A DNA stretch of 64,000 bases from Duncaniella sp. (lineage in GTDB: Bacteria > Bacteroidota > Bacteroidia > Bacteroidales > Muribaculaceae), in contig JAMPEV010000002.1 in assembly GCA_023664955.1 (NCBI GenBank), positions 108,509 through 172,508 on the forward strand, in the 5' to 3' direction. This document shows, one piece after another, positions 18,051-27,334 of this stretch (positions are counted from its first letter, which is position 1; every line of letters starts with the position of its first letter). A program made the position numbers and the translations under genes. The notes beneath the pieces were generated by a model, which had not been told where the DNA came from, ran no database searches, and saw nothing but the letters and a program-made list of their open reading frames with translations.

Positions 18051-18746
18051 TCATTCAGCCGCCCATTTGAAATTATCTTTTCCGGCTCCTATTTCGAAAT
18101 GAAGCTTAACTATTCCAAGGTCCACTTTAGTATAACCTGCCAATGAGAAGAGGCGTTTCGCCTCTACTGTGGGAAGTGACTCCCCGCCTTTAACCTCTAA
18201 GTATTTGAAATAGAACTTTTGTTGATTGATTGCCGTTGGGGCAAGTAGTGCAGCTTCCACACCATTTACAAACCATTCAGGGGTGTCATCAGATGCGTTA
18301 CTCACATCCTTGATGGATTTACGCTTATGTTTGCGACCGGGAGCTGTACCGTAACCAAGGGCGATATATGCCACAATTTTTTCACCGGTGTTTAACGTGA
18401 ACGCATCAGCAATCCTATTGTAAGTCAACCCCACCCAGCAACTGTCGATTCCTAAAGTCTGAGCAAACAATACAAGCTCTTCGCCATAGTACCCGGCGCG
18501 CTCCCCGAGAGAATCGGATTTTCCGCCGGCCACTACAAGATAATTGGTCACCCCTTTGAACACACCGTAGGCCATCCCACCCTTAAAGGCCTTAGGTTCA
18601 TTGAGTACTATCTGTATATGGAGATTCCCCTTTTTGTTTATCTCCTCCATCTTCTTTTCTAAAGCTTCTACTGCATCAGTAGCCAATGGGCGTTCCTCGT
18701 ATCTCCTCACTGAGTGGCGGTGGTGAATCGCTTCAAGTAATGTCAT
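18051..18746 (-). CDS. Nitroreductase family flavoprotein
   Basis: About 231 residues from the ATG at 18746 (MTLLEAIHHRHSVRRYEERPL), the usual beginning of this family; a GTG at 18788 would add 14 residues that look unrelated. The R-H-S-V-R-R-Y segment near the N-terminus binds FMN phosphate, GIDSCWVG and GYG lie in the middle, and a second duplicated-looking half (SDDTPEWFVNGVEAALLAPTAINQQ) follows, typical of the nitroreductases that resemble SagB/TdiD-like short forms in Bacteroidales. It would reduce quinones or nitro compounds with NAD(P)H. Physiological substrate unknown. Convergent with rnfC. Confidence 0.8.
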   Translation of the reverse strand: MTLLEAIHHRHSVRRYEERPLATDAVEALEKKMEEINKKGNLHIQIVLNEPKAFKGGMAYGVFKGVTNYLVVAGGKSDSLGERAGYYGEELVLFAQTLGIDSCWVGLTYNRIADAFTLNTGEKIVAYIALGYGTAPGRKHKRKSIKDVSNASDDTPEWFVNGVEAALLAPTAINQQKFYFKYLEVKGGESLPTVEAKRLFSLAGYTKVDLGIVKLHFEIGAGKDNFKWAAE

Positions 18747-18800
18747 ATCATTATGTTTAAATCCGTTCACTTCGATTAGAATACTCACTACATTTCATCG

Positions 18801-18808
18801 CAAAAATA
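18801..18808 (-). promoter_or_regulatory. Promoter -7 element for the nitroreductase gene
   Basis: Minus-strand TATTTTTG (TAnnTTTG), about 55 nt before the preferred ATG at 18746. No clear -33 box. Confidence 0.4.
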
Positions 18809-18857
18809 GTGTAAATACTTAAAATTTAAAAGAAAAACGCATATTCTCTTTACTTTG

Positions 18858-18888
18858 TTGATTAATAATCGGGAAATTTGTACCTTTG
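18858..18888 (+). promoter_or_regulatory. Promoter of aspC-tyrS
   Basis: TTG at 18858-18860, 20-nt spacer, TACCTTTG at 18881-18888. The leader to the ATG at 18996 is ~100 nt. It contains a second TACCTTTG (18931-18938) without a proper -33 box and arms TTCAAGGTT / AACCTTAAA that could form a hairpin, so a second start site or a leader structure is possible. Confidence 0.75.
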
Positions 18889-18995
18889 CACTTCTAAATT
18901 CCAGCACCAGGCTATTAACTTCAAGGTTGATACCTTTGTGGTTGGCCAGTTAACCTTAAACCAAATAGTTACAAATACATTAAATTAGGGAAATT

Positions 18996-20195
18996 ATGAT
19001 AACCCACATTTCTGACCGAGTTCAGTCGCTCGCACAATCAGCCACATTGGCTATGTCGCAGAAAAGTAGTGAGCTTAAGGCTCAAGGCGTTGATGTGATT
19101 AATTTGTCAGTTGGCGAGCCGGATTTTGAGACACCGGCCCATATCAAGGATGCTGCCAAGCGCGCTATTGATGAGAATTTTACCTTCTATACACCCGTGC
19201 CCGGCTATATGTCGCTCCGCAAAGCTGTGTCGGAAAAGCTCCTGAAGGAAAATGGTGTGAACTACGCCCCTGAACAGATTGTAGTGTCAAATGGCGCAAA
19301 GCAGGCTCTCTGTAATGTCATACTCGCCACTATCAATCCCGGCGATGAGGTTATTATCCCTATGCCCGCATGGGTTAGCTACGTGGAGATGGTGAAACTT
19401 GCCGGCGGTACAACTGTCAAAATTCTTGCTGACATCAAGCAGGATTTCAAGATTACCCCCGAGCAACTTGAAGCCGCCATCACTCCTGCCACTCGCATGA
19501 TACTACTCTGCTCTCCCTCTAACCCCACCGGAAGTATATATAGCCGCGAGGAACTCGAAGGCCTTGTGAAGGTTCTTGCTAAATATCCTGACATTATGGT
19601 ACTTGCCGATGAAATATATGAGCACATCAATTTCACCGGATCTTTCACCTCTATGGCCTCCTTCCCCGAAATCGCCGACCGCACAATCATAATCAACGGT
19701 GTGTCTAAAGCATACGCAATGACCGGATGGCGTATCGGTTACTGCGCTGCTCCCCTTTGGCTTGCAAAGGCGGTGACAAAGCTCCAAGGCCAGTATACCT
19801 CCAACGCCTCCTCAATAGCCCAGAAGGCCGCCGAGGCCGCCTATACCGGCTCACAGGAGTGCATAACCGAGATGAATAAGGCATTTGAGCGTCGTCGCAA
19901 CCTCGTGGTTGAACTCGCAAGTGCAATCCCGGGATTGAAAGTAAACTGTCCGCAGGGCGCATTCTACCTCTTCCCCGAAGTGAGCGCGTATATCGGCAAA
20001 TCAACCCCTGACGGCAAGAAAATCGAATCGTCAGCTGACCTTGCCATGTATCTCCTTGAAACCGGCCACGTTGCCACAGTGGACGGTGGCGCATTCGGCA
20101 TGGAGGGGTACATCCGCTTGAGCTACGCAACCTCCGACGACAATCTACGTGAGGCCCTCCGTCGCATTCGTGAGGCTCTCCTTAACTTGAAATAA
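18996..20195 (+). CDS. aspC: Aspartate aminotransferase (class I, PLP)
   Basis: A 399-residue fold-type I aminotransferase of the Ib subgroup. Motifs: NLSVGEPDF near 36-44, PSNPTGS at 174-180, ADEIYEH at 204-210, NGVSKAYAMTGWRIGY with PLP Lys238, and a C-terminal YIRLSYA with the substrate-binding Arg. It interconverts aspartate and oxaloacetate with 2-oxoglutarate/glutamate and may also act on aromatic acids. Own promoter with a ~100-nt leader; tyrS follows after 38 nt and is probably co-transcribed. Confidence 0.9.
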   Translation: MITHISDRVQSLAQSATLAMSQKSSELKAQGVDVINLSVGEPDFETPAHIKDAAKRAIDENFTFYTPVPGYMSLRKAVSEKLLKENGVNYAPEQIVVSNGAKQALCNVILATINPGDEVIIPMPAWVSYVEMVKLAGGTTVKILADIKQDFKITPEQLEAAITPATRMILLCSPSNPTGSIYSREELEGLVKVLAKYPDIMVLADEIYEHINFTGSFTSMASFPEIADRTIIINGVSKAYAMTGWRIGYCAAPLWLAKAVTKLQGQYTSNASSIAQKAAEAAYTGSQECITEMNKAFERRRNLVVELASAIPGLKVNCPQGAFYLFPEVSAYIGKSTPDGKKIESSADLAMYLLETGHVATVDGGAFGMEGYIRLSYATSDDNLREALRRIREALLNLK

Positions 20196-20233
20196 TCATT
20201 TTACATCTGTAAATTACCCCTGTAAATACCCCG

Positions 20234-21526
20234 ATGGATTTTATAGAAGAACTTACCTGGCGCGGCATGATCCACCAAATGATGCCCGGCACCGACGAAC
20301 AACTTAAGAAAGAGATGACCACGGCTTACCTCGGGATCGACCCGACAGCCGACTCTCTGCATATCGGACACCTTGTGGGCGTCATGATGCTAAAGCACTT
20401 CCAGCGCGCCGGTCACAAGCCTATTGCGCTCGTTGGCGGTGCCACCGGTATGATTGGCGATCCCTCAATGAAAAGCCAGGAACGCAAGCTCCTTGATGAA
20501 GAGACACTTCGTCACAACCAAGATGCTATCAAAAAGCAGCTCGCTAAATTCCTTGACTTCGAATCCGATGCCCCAAACAGGGCGGAGATGGTCAACAACT
20601 ACGACTGGATGAAGAATTTCACATTCCTTGATTTTATCCGTGACGTAGGCAAACATATTACCGTCAACTATATGATGGCCAAGGATTCCGTGAAGAAACG
20701 ACTAAGCGGCGAGTCTCAACAAGGCATGTCATTCACTGAATTCTCATATCAGCTTTGCCAGGGATACGACTTCCTCCATCTTTACCAGGATAAGAACTGC
20801 CGTCTGCAGCTTGGCGGTTCTGACCAATGGGGTAATATCACCACAGGCACTGAATTGATCCGTCGCACAATCGGTGGCGAGGCTTTTGCCCTCACCTGTC
20901 CACTTATCACCAAGGCCGATGGTGGCAAGTTTGGCAAGACTGAGAGCGGTAATGTGTGGCTCGATCCGCGTTACACTTCTCCCTACAAATTCTACCAGTT
21001 CTGGCTCAACGTTTCCGACGCTGACGCCGAAAAGTATATCAAGATTTTCACCGAACTAAGTCGCGAAGAAATTGCGGCTCTTGTCGAAGAGCAAGCTAAA
21101 GACCCGGGACTCCGTCCTCTCCAGAAGCGTCTCGCAAAGGAGATAACCACAATGGTACACTCAGCCGAGGACTATGAGATGGCAGTCGAGGCTTCACAGA
21201 TCCTTTTCAGCAACAAGGCCGGAGAGACTCTTCGCAAGATTGACGAGCAGACCCTCCTTGCCGTGATGGAAGGTGTGCCTCAGTTTGAGGTTCCGCGCAC
21301 GGCAATCGAAGAAGGCGTCAAACTCGCTGACCTTCTCACCGACATGGCTCCCGTATTCCCCTCTAAAGGCGAAATGCGCAAGATGGTGCAAGGTGGCGGT
21401 GTGTCAATCAACAAGGAGAAAATCGCTGATGCCTACGCCCCTGCCACAGCGGATATGCTTCTAAACGACAAATATATCCTCGTTCAGAGAGGTAAGAAAA
21501 ACTATTTCTTGCTGAAAATTGTTTGA
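20234..21526 (+). CDS. tyrS: Tyrosyl-tRNA synthetase
   Basis: A 430-residue class I synthetase of the bacterial TyrRS type. HIGH motif LHIGHL at 42-47, KMSKS-equivalent KFGKT at 232-236, tyrosine/tRNA pocket GGSDQWGN at 194-201, and a C-terminal S4 RNA-binding domain (~365-430, ending in [17 protein letters not shown]). Length matches the long eubacterial TyrRS. Cytosolic, charges tRNA-Tyr. A hairpin pair follows between 21556 and 21656 before the type IX genes. Confidence 0.95.
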   Translation: MDFIEELTWRGMIHQMMPGTDEQLKKEMTTAYLGIDPTADSLHIGHLVGVMMLKHFQRAGHKPIALVGGATGMIGDPSMKSQERKLLDEETLRHNQDAIKKQLAKFLDFESDAPNRAEMVNNYDWMKNFTFLDFIRDVGKHITVNYMMAKDSVKKRLSGESQQGMSFTEFSYQLCQGYDFLHLYQDKNCRLQLGGSDQWGNITTGTELIRRTIGGEAFALTCPLITKADGGKFGKTESGNVWLDPRYTSPYKFYQFWLNVSDADAEKYIKIFTELSREEIAALVEEQAKDPGLRPLQKRLAKEITTMVHSAEDYEMAVEASQILFSNKAGETLRKIDEQTLLAVMEGVPQFEVPRTAIEEGVKLADLLTDMAPVFPSKGEMRKMVQGGGVSINKEKIADAYAPATADMLLNDKYILVQRGKKNYFLLKIV

Positions 21527-21624
21527 TGATACATTCCGCCAATACAACCGGCTTGCTTACTTCACATAAGTAAGATGTTGCAAATTATTAAACAAACCTT
21601 TAATTTTGACAGTTGATTGTTGTT

Positions 21625-21656
21625 TGCGCTTCGACGGTTTAGGCTGTCGAGGCGCA
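21625..21656. other. Hairpin between tyrS and porT
   Basis: TGCGCTTCGAC (21625-21635) pairs with GTCGAGGCGCA (21646-21656), one wobble, loop 10 nt. A smaller perfect hairpin CTTACTT/AAGTAAG lies at 21556-21574. Neither has a T-tract. They may end tyrS transcription or structure the porT leader; I cannot tell which. Confidence 0.4.
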
Positions 21657-21688
21657 ATATTTATCAGGTGAAATTCGTTATTATATAG

Positions 21689-22459
21689 ATGGTTCATCAC
21701 AGAGCTATATATTATATATGTGGTAAGCTAACTTCATATGTGCTACTGCGGGTGGTCGCAGTGGTAGCTATTGTTATGCTATCGGGCGCACTAAAAGCTG
21801 AAGCACAATATTTTAACGACCGGCTGATGAATCGTCCCTACGCTGACATGAAGCGGTGGCATTTCGGATTCGCAGTGGGTGTCCATGCGCAAGATGTCAC
21901 ATTTACTCACAATGGATTCGTCACCGACTCAGGCGAGCAATGGTTCATGGACCAACCTTCGTTTTCTCCCGGATTTTGCGTTAACGGACTTGTTGACATG
22001 CGGTTAAGCCGATATTTCAATCTTCGTCTCTCGCCGGGAATGTATTTCGGCAACCGTGACGTGACGATGAGGGAATACCATTCAGGAGCTATATTGAGTC
22101 AGAATATAAAGTCGGCATACGTGGTGGTACCCCTTGATGTCAAATTCTCCGGACTGCGTTATCGCAATTCCCGACCATACGTCACTACCGGATTGATGCC
22201 AACCTTTAACGTATCACGCCAGCAGCATGACTATTTGCGTATGAATGTGGTGGATTTATACATCACGTGCGGTTTTGGTTGCGATTTCTATCTACCTTTC
22301 TTTAAACTGATTCCGGAAGTGAAATTCTGCTTCGGTCTCACTGATGTGATTGACCATAACCGCTCCGACTTGGTTGATGACCCGGAGAAGTATAAAATCA
22401 CACAGTCAATCAAAAAGGCTGTGTCGAGAATGGTGGTGTTTTCCTTTTATTTTGAATAG
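21689..22459 (+). CDS. porT: Type IX secretion outer-membrane protein PorT
   Basis: A 256-residue beta-barrel protein of the PorT group. A long N-terminal signal (residues 1-40) ends at AEAQ; the mature part begins YFNDRLMNRPYADMKRWHFGF, which is characteristic of PorT, and the rest alternates short polar/aromatic strands ending in FSFYFE, a typical outer-membrane C-terminal strand with terminal aromatic residues. PorT is required for type IX secretion in Porphyromonas, exact role unknown. It is the first gene of the porT-porP-gldKLMN cluster, 9 nt from porP. Confidence 0.85.
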   Translation: MVHHRAIYYICGKLTSYVLLRVVAVVAIVMLSGALKAEAQYFNDRLMNRPYADMKRWHFGFAVGVHAQDVTFTHNGFVTDSGEQWFMDQPSFSPGFCVNGLVDMRLSRYFNLRLSPGMYFGNRDVTMREYHSGAILSQNIKSAYVVVPLDVKFSGLRYRNSRPYVTTGLMPTFNVSRQQHDYLRMNVVDLYITCGFGCDFYLPFFKLIPEVKFCFGLTDVIDHNRSDLVDDPEKYKITQSIKKAVSRMVVFSFYFE

Positions 22460-22468
22460 CACGACGAT

Positions 22469-23521
22469 ATGGGTAGAAAAGCGACATATGCAATGACAAT
22501 ATACAGAGAATCTTTGATTCTATGTATATCCATATTTGTATTTGGTCAATCGGTTAATGCTCAGGATAATGCCATATTATCGCAATACTGGGCGATTCCC
22601 ACATATTATAATCCGGCGGCAGTCGGAACTACAGATTTTATACGTTTCCGTGGCGCTGCACGGCTACAGTGGGTCGGGATTCACGGCTTCCCGCGCTACT
22701 TCGCCGCCTCGACCGATGCCCCGTTTAAGTTTTTAGGGAAGAAGTTGGGAGTAGGAGTTGTGGTCCAGCATCAAAGGTCCGGTATCAATCGGGTTATCAA
22801 TGTAAATGCACAGCTCGGCTACAAACTCAATCTACTCAAAGGGGAATTAACGCTTGGTATACAGGCCGGATATATCAACAAGGAATACCGCGGTTCGGAA
22901 TTTGTGCCCGACGAGAGCATAGAAAAAATTAGTGGAATTACACCTCAAGAATTCTCCGATTTACCCATCACTGACATATCGGGAGGCGCAATGGACCTTG
23001 GATTAGGCGTCCATTACCGTCGAGGTAAGACATGGTTCGGACTGTCACTTCAGCATGCCAATAAGCCATCTATCACATTCACATCAACCTCCGGAATTAA
23101 CCAAACAGGAGAGATAATGGGAGATGACGCTAACCAAGTAAATAAGGATATTACATTTAACACTCACAGAAGTCTATATTTTACCACCGGAAGCAATATT
23201 AAGGTGAAAAGCACGTTATTAGAATTGATACCGTCAATGCTCGTAAGGACTGATTTCACCGATACCGATGTAATCTTGACTGGCCGTGTACGTTACAACA
23301 AATTAATTTCTGCCGGAGTGGGCTATCGCTACAAGGATGCTGTATCGGTCATGCTCGCGGTAGAATATCAAGGATTCTTCATCGGATATGACTACGACAT
23401 CAACACGAGCTCACAAGGAAAAGGCTCTTCGGGTAGCCATGAAATAATTGCCGGTTACAGTCTAAAACTCGATTTCGGCGAGAAAAACCGGTTCAAGCAG
23501 AAAAGCATTCGAATATTGTAA
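22469..23521 (+). CDS. porP: Type IX secretion protein PorP/SprF
   Basis: A 350-residue outer-membrane protein of the PorP/SprF family. The signal peptide ends at SVNAQ; an ATG at 22493 would give a more compact signal (MTIYRESLILC...) than the ATG at 22469 listed. The conserved mature start QDNAILSQYWAIPTYYNPAAVG is the family hallmark. PorP-type barrels associate with the PorK/N ring and PorE-like adaptors, and SprF-type paralogues serve individual cargo; its place next to gldK makes the structural PorP role likely. Four nt separate it from gldK. Confidence 0.93.
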   Translation: MGRKATYAMTIYRESLILCISIFVFGQSVNAQDNAILSQYWAIPTYYNPAAVGTTDFIRFRGAARLQWVGIHGFPRYFAASTDAPFKFLGKKLGVGVVVQHQRSGINRVINVNAQLGYKLNLLKGELTLGIQAGYINKEYRGSEFVPDESIEKISGITPQEFSDLPITDISGGAMDLGLGVHYRRGKTWFGLSLQHANKPSITFTSTSGINQTGEIMGDDANQVNKDITFNTHRSLYFTTGSNIKVKSTLLELIPSMLVRTDFTDTDVILTGRVRYNKLISAGVGYRYKDAVSVMLAVEYQGFFIGYDYDINTSSQGKGSSGSHEIIAGYSLKLDFGEKNRFKQKSIRIL

Positions 23522-23524
23522 CTT

Positions 23525-24967
23525 ATGAAGAAGATACTACATATACTTGCCACATCGCTTATCCTTTCGATAATCGTTTCGTGCGCATCAGCCAACCGCT
23601 CCCTGTACGGCGGCGAAGTGACTGGAGTTGCGGCCGGCAATTCCTGGACTGAGCCTACACCCTATGGCATGGTGCTCGTTACCCGCGGATCCGTGAAAAT
23701 GGGACCTGCGGAGGACGACTCCATATTTAATCTGAAAGCTGATGCTAAGGGTGTGTCGGTCGATGCTTTTTGGATGGATGAAACGGAGGTTACTAATGCA
23801 AAGTATAGGCAGTTCGTGCACTGGGTACGTGATTCCATAATCCGCCAACGCCTTGCCGACCCTGCCTACGGCGGTAATGAAGAATACCTAATTGAAGAGG
23901 ACCGCGAAGGCAATCCTATAACCCCTCGACTCAACTGGGCCAAGCCAATCCCCTGGCGCACAGCTGATGAGGATGAGCAGCGTGCTATCGAGAGCCTATA
24001 TCGCACTAATCCCATCACCGGAGTGCGCGAACTTGACAATGAGCAGCTCAATTACCGGTATGAGACTTACAACCACACCGAGGCCGCCCGCCGAAAACAT
24101 CGCCTCAATCCTGCCCGCAGGGAATACAACACCGACAAACCGATTCCAACCGACATCCCACTGATTTCCAAGGACACTGCATATATAAACGATGACGGAG
24201 AAATTGTACGCGAAACAATAACCCGTGGTCTTAGCGGAGATTACGACTTTGTGAACACCTACATCGTCAACGTCTACCCTGACACAACAGCCTGGATTAA
24301 CGATTTTGACAATGCATACAATGAGCCATATGTGCGTCTATATTTCTCACATGCAGGCTATAGCGATTACCCGGTGGTGGGTGTGAGCTGGGAACAAGCT
24401 AATGCCTACGCCAATTGGCGCACAGACTTCCTGCGCCGTTCCCTTGGCAAGGAGGGTGTATACGTAGAGCCGTTCCGTCTCCCCACCGAGGCCGAGTGGG
24501 AATATGCAGCCCGAGCCGGAAAGAGCGAAAATAAATATCCCTGGGATGGAGACCTCCCGATGACTCAGAGTGACGGTTGTTATTATGCCAATTTCAAACC
24601 GCAAGAAGGCAATTTTACTCAGGATGGACAACTAATTACGTCAAAGGCCGGCACATACGCTCCTAACGACTTTGGTCTCTACGACATGGCGGGGAATGTA
24701 AGTGAGTGGACTTCTACCGCTTACACCGAGAGTGTCAGTAAACTAACCGGCGACCTTAATCCCGAATATCGTTACGACGCAGCACAGGAAGACCCCTACC
24801 GCATGAAACGTAAGATTATACGCGGCGGCTCCTGGAAGGATGTGAAACACAACGTGCGCTCTGATATCCGCATGTGGGAATACCAAAACGAACAGCGTTC
24901 CTATGTGGGTTTCCGCTGTGTGCGTTCATATATCGGTTTTGCGAAGGGCAACAAAGCTAAAAGATAA
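23525..24967 (+). CDS. gldK: Gliding motility/type IX secretion lipoprotein GldK/PorK
   Basis: A 480-residue lipoprotein; signal MKKILHILATSLILSIIVSC with Cys20. The rest is a formylglycine-generating-enzyme-like (SUMF1) fold: YGMVLVTRGSVKMGP near 47-61, FWMDETEVTNAKYRQFVHW near 81-99 and the C-terminal RGGSWKD...RSYVGFRCVRS. As in all GldK proteins the fold is structural, forming with GldN the periplasmic ring at the outer membrane. A large insertion (residues ~115-260) rich in charged residues separates the two halves of the fold, as in the family. First of four tightly packed genes gldK-L-M-N. Confidence 0.95.
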   Translation: MKKILHILATSLILSIIVSCASANRSLYGGEVTGVAAGNSWTEPTPYGMVLVTRGSVKMGPAEDDSIFNLKADAKGVSVDAFWMDETEVTNAKYRQFVHWVRDSIIRQRLADPAYGGNEEYLIEEDREGNPITPRLNWAKPIPWRTADEDEQRAIESLYRTNPITGVRELDNEQLNYRYETYNHTEAARRKHRLNPARREYNTDKPIPTDIPLISKDTAYINDDGEIVRETITRGLSGDYDFVNTYIVNVYPDTTAWINDFDNAYNEPYVRLYFSHAGYSDYPVVGVSWEQANAYANWRTDFLRRSLGKEGVYVEPFRLPTEAEWEYAARAGKSENKYPWDGDLPMTQSDGCYYANFKPQEGNFTQDGQLITSKAGTYAPNDFGLYDMAGNVSEWTSTAYTESVSKLTGDLNPEYRYDAAQEDPYRMKRKIIRGGSWKDVKHNVRSDIRMWEYQNEQRSYVGFRCVRSYIGFAKGNKAKR

Positions 24968-24971
24968 ATAA

Positions 24972-25709
24972 ATGACTACCAACGATATAAAATTAAAGCT
25001 GAGAACTCTCATGAAATGGGAGGGCGGTCAACGTTTGTTTAATTTCGCATTTAGCATCGGTGCAGCTATTGTGATTTTGGGCGCACTTTTCATGATTTTA
25101 CACCTTCAAGGTGGTAATACTTTACTTCTTATCGGCATGGGTACTGAAGTATTGATGTTTGTGATTACAGCCTTTGATTCCCCTCCGAAGGAATATCATC
25201 GGGAATCTGATGTCCATATCGTAAACGCGCCCGAAATTGGCGATAAGCCTCAATTATCATCTGCCACTCAAATTTGTGTTGACCAGATGGCGGCGATTGT
25301 CGATCAATTGGCACAATTGCAAAGGTCTACAGAATCCCTTAATGATATTTCATCCAACCTGTTGAATAGTTACAGTGCCATTGACACAAGTTCAAATGAC
25401 ATTATGACTCGTTCTCCGGAATACATGGAAAGGTTGGAGTCATTGAGTCACAATATCAACGGCTTGAATACCATATATGAAATACAGTTAAAAAGCATCT
25501 CCTCTCAACTTGATGCCATCGAACGCATTAACAATGGCATAAAGGATATTCGCGACATGTTTGACAAGAGTGCGTCCCACACCATGCGCTATTGCGAAGA
25601 GACTGAGAAGATGGCTCGTTACATACAGCAAATCAATCGTATGTACGAGCGTACCCTTGACAATATGACCATTAATCTTGGCAAAACGATGACTACCTCC
25701 CAGCCGTAG
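24972..25709 (+). CDS. gldL: Type IX secretion motor protein GldL/PorL
   Basis: A 245-residue inner-membrane protein. Two membrane helices (about residues 24-43 and 46-65) follow the signature MKWEGGQRLFNFAFSIGAA; the first should carry the conserved charged residue of the proton channel in related GldL (E in the second helix, here GTEVLMF). The C-terminal cytoplasmic part (~110-235) is predicted coiled coil. GldL5-GldM2 complexes form the rotary proton-driven motor that powers type IX secretion. Four nt after gldK. Confidence 0.93.
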   Translation: MTTNDIKLKLRTLMKWEGGQRLFNFAFSIGAAIVILGALFMILHLQGGNTLLLIGMGTEVLMFVITAFDSPPKEYHRESDVHIVNAPEIGDKPQLSSATQICVDQMAAIVDQLAQLQRSTESLNDISSNLLNSYSAIDTSSNDIMTRSPEYMERLESLSHNINGLNTIYEIQLKSISSQLDAIERINNGIKDIRDMFDKSASHTMRYCEETEKMARYIQQINRMYERTLDNMTINLGKTMTTSQP

Positions 25710-25745
25710 TAACCGGCTATTGTTCAACGCATAAGAAGAGGATTG

Positions 25746-27311
25746 ATGGCAGAATCGATTTCCAAACTCTCACCAAGGCAGAAGATGATAAACCTGATGT
25801 ATATCGTCCTTACTGCCATGCTCGCCCTGAACGTATCGAGTGATGTGCTCGACGGGTTCACGCAGGTTGAGGATGGACTGTCACACACTAACATGAATGT
25901 CGGTAATCGTAATGATGCAATCTACAACCAGCTTCGCACATTCACCGACCTTAACCCCGATAAGGGTTCTCCGTGGCTTGGAAAAGCTTCAGAGGTACGC
26001 AGCAAGTCTGAGGTCCTTTTCACATATATCGATTCTCTCAAATTACTCATTGTGAAAGAAGCTGACGGGGAAGACGGCTCAATTACCGATATCCGCCGGA
26101 AAGATGACACCGAGGCGGCTTCAGTTGTGATGCTTGCTCCGGGCAACAGTTACGGCAAGCAGCTCAGAGACGCCATTGATTCTTATCGTGATTTTATCGT
26201 GACATTGCTCCCTGACTCGACAAAACGATTGAGTATCAGCGAGTCATTGTCTACCGCCCCCCATCGTCGGCCCGGCACTATTATTCCCTTACAGTGGGAG
26301 GAGGCTAAATTTGATAATCAACCGGTTGTGGCAGCTGTGACACTACTCACAAAGTTGCAGAATGATGTCCGTTATGCCGAGGGTGAGGCTTTGGCTTCAC
26401 TACTTTCGGCTGTCGATGCCGGTGACTTGCGTGTCAACGACTTGAATGCTTTTGTGATACCGCGCTCGCAAATGGTGATGAAGGGCGGAAAATATTCTGC
26501 CAATATTGTTCTGGCAGCCGTTGATACAACAGCACGTCCTACCATTTTCATCCAAGGAAAAAGATTAGAAAATGCCGATGGCACATATGAGTTTGCCACT
26601 TCGACTACTGGTTCTTTCGATTATTCCGGCCATCTTGAAGTAACCCATAATGACGGGAGTGTCACTAAACACCCATTTCAATCCAAATACACCGTCCTCG
26701 AACCGGCCGCCACTGTTTCGGCCACGATGATGAATCTGCTTTATGCCGGCATTGACAATCCAATCAGTATCTCCGTACCGGGTGTGGCAATGACCGATAT
26801 CTCAGCCTCAATTACTAATGGCACGTTATATCGAAAAGGGAATCAATGGATAGCACGTCCATCGAAGATTGGGGAGGATGCGGTGGTGACTGTGACTGCC
26901 GCGATTGATGGTGTGTCGCGACCGGTTTCCACCAGCATTTTTCGCGTCAAGCGACTCCCCGCCCCCACGGCTTTCGTGACTTTTAAGGATGAGAAAGGCG
27001 CAACAGAACGCTATAAGGGTAATCGTCCCCTAAATAGGACTAATTTGTTGGAATCGCCCGGCATTGAAGCTGCGATTGACGATGATATATTGAACATTGA
27101 TTTCAAGGTTCTTGGCTTTGAAACTGTGTTCTTTGACCAGATGGGCAATGCAATTTCTGAAGTGTCGGACGGAGCTTCATTCTCACGCCGCCAAAAAGAT
27201 CGGATTAAACGTCTTGGGAAGGGAAAACGCCTATATATTTCCCATATCAGAGCGATAGGTCCTGACGGGGTGGAACGTGTTCTTAATCCGGTTGAAGTTA
27301 TTGTCCAGTAA
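25746..27311 (+). CDS. gldM: Type IX secretion motor protein GldM/PorM
   Basis: A 521-residue bitopic protein counted from the ATG at 25746 (a TTG three bases upstream is less likely). One N-terminal membrane helix (about 13-31, MINLMYIVLTAMLALNVSS) precedes a long periplasmic part with four domains that reach from the GldL motor to the GldK/N ring; the family boundary D4 domain at the C-terminus (FDQMGNAISEVSDGASFS) is present. The conserved Arg just before the helix (PRQKM) would contact the Glu of GldL. It lies between gldL and gldN in the usual order. Confidence 0.93.
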   Translation: MAESISKLSPRQKMINLMYIVLTAMLALNVSSDVLDGFTQVEDGLSHTNMNVGNRNDAIYNQLRTFTDLNPDKGSPWLGKASEVRSKSEVLFTYIDSLKLLIVKEADGEDGSITDIRRKDDTEAASVVMLAPGNSYGKQLRDAIDSYRDFIVTLLPDSTKRLSISESLSTAPHRRPGTIIPLQWEEAKFDNQPVVAAVTLLTKLQNDVRYAEGEALASLLSAVDAGDLRVNDLNAFVIPRSQMVMKGGKYSANIVLAAVDTTARPTIFIQGKRLENADGTYEFATSTTGSFDYSGHLEVTHNDGSVTKHPFQSKYTVLEPAATVSATMMNLLYAGIDNPISISVPGVAMTDISASITNGTLYRKGNQWIARPSKIGEDAVVTVTAAIDGVSRPVSTSIFRVKRLPAPTAFVTFKDEKGATERYKGNRPLNRTNLLESPGIEAAIDDDILNIDFKVLGFETVFFDQMGNAISEVSDGASFSRRQKDRIKRLGKGKRLYISHIRAIGPDGVERVLNPVEVIVQ

Positions 27312-27334
27312 TTGAACTTGAAATCTGTATTTTT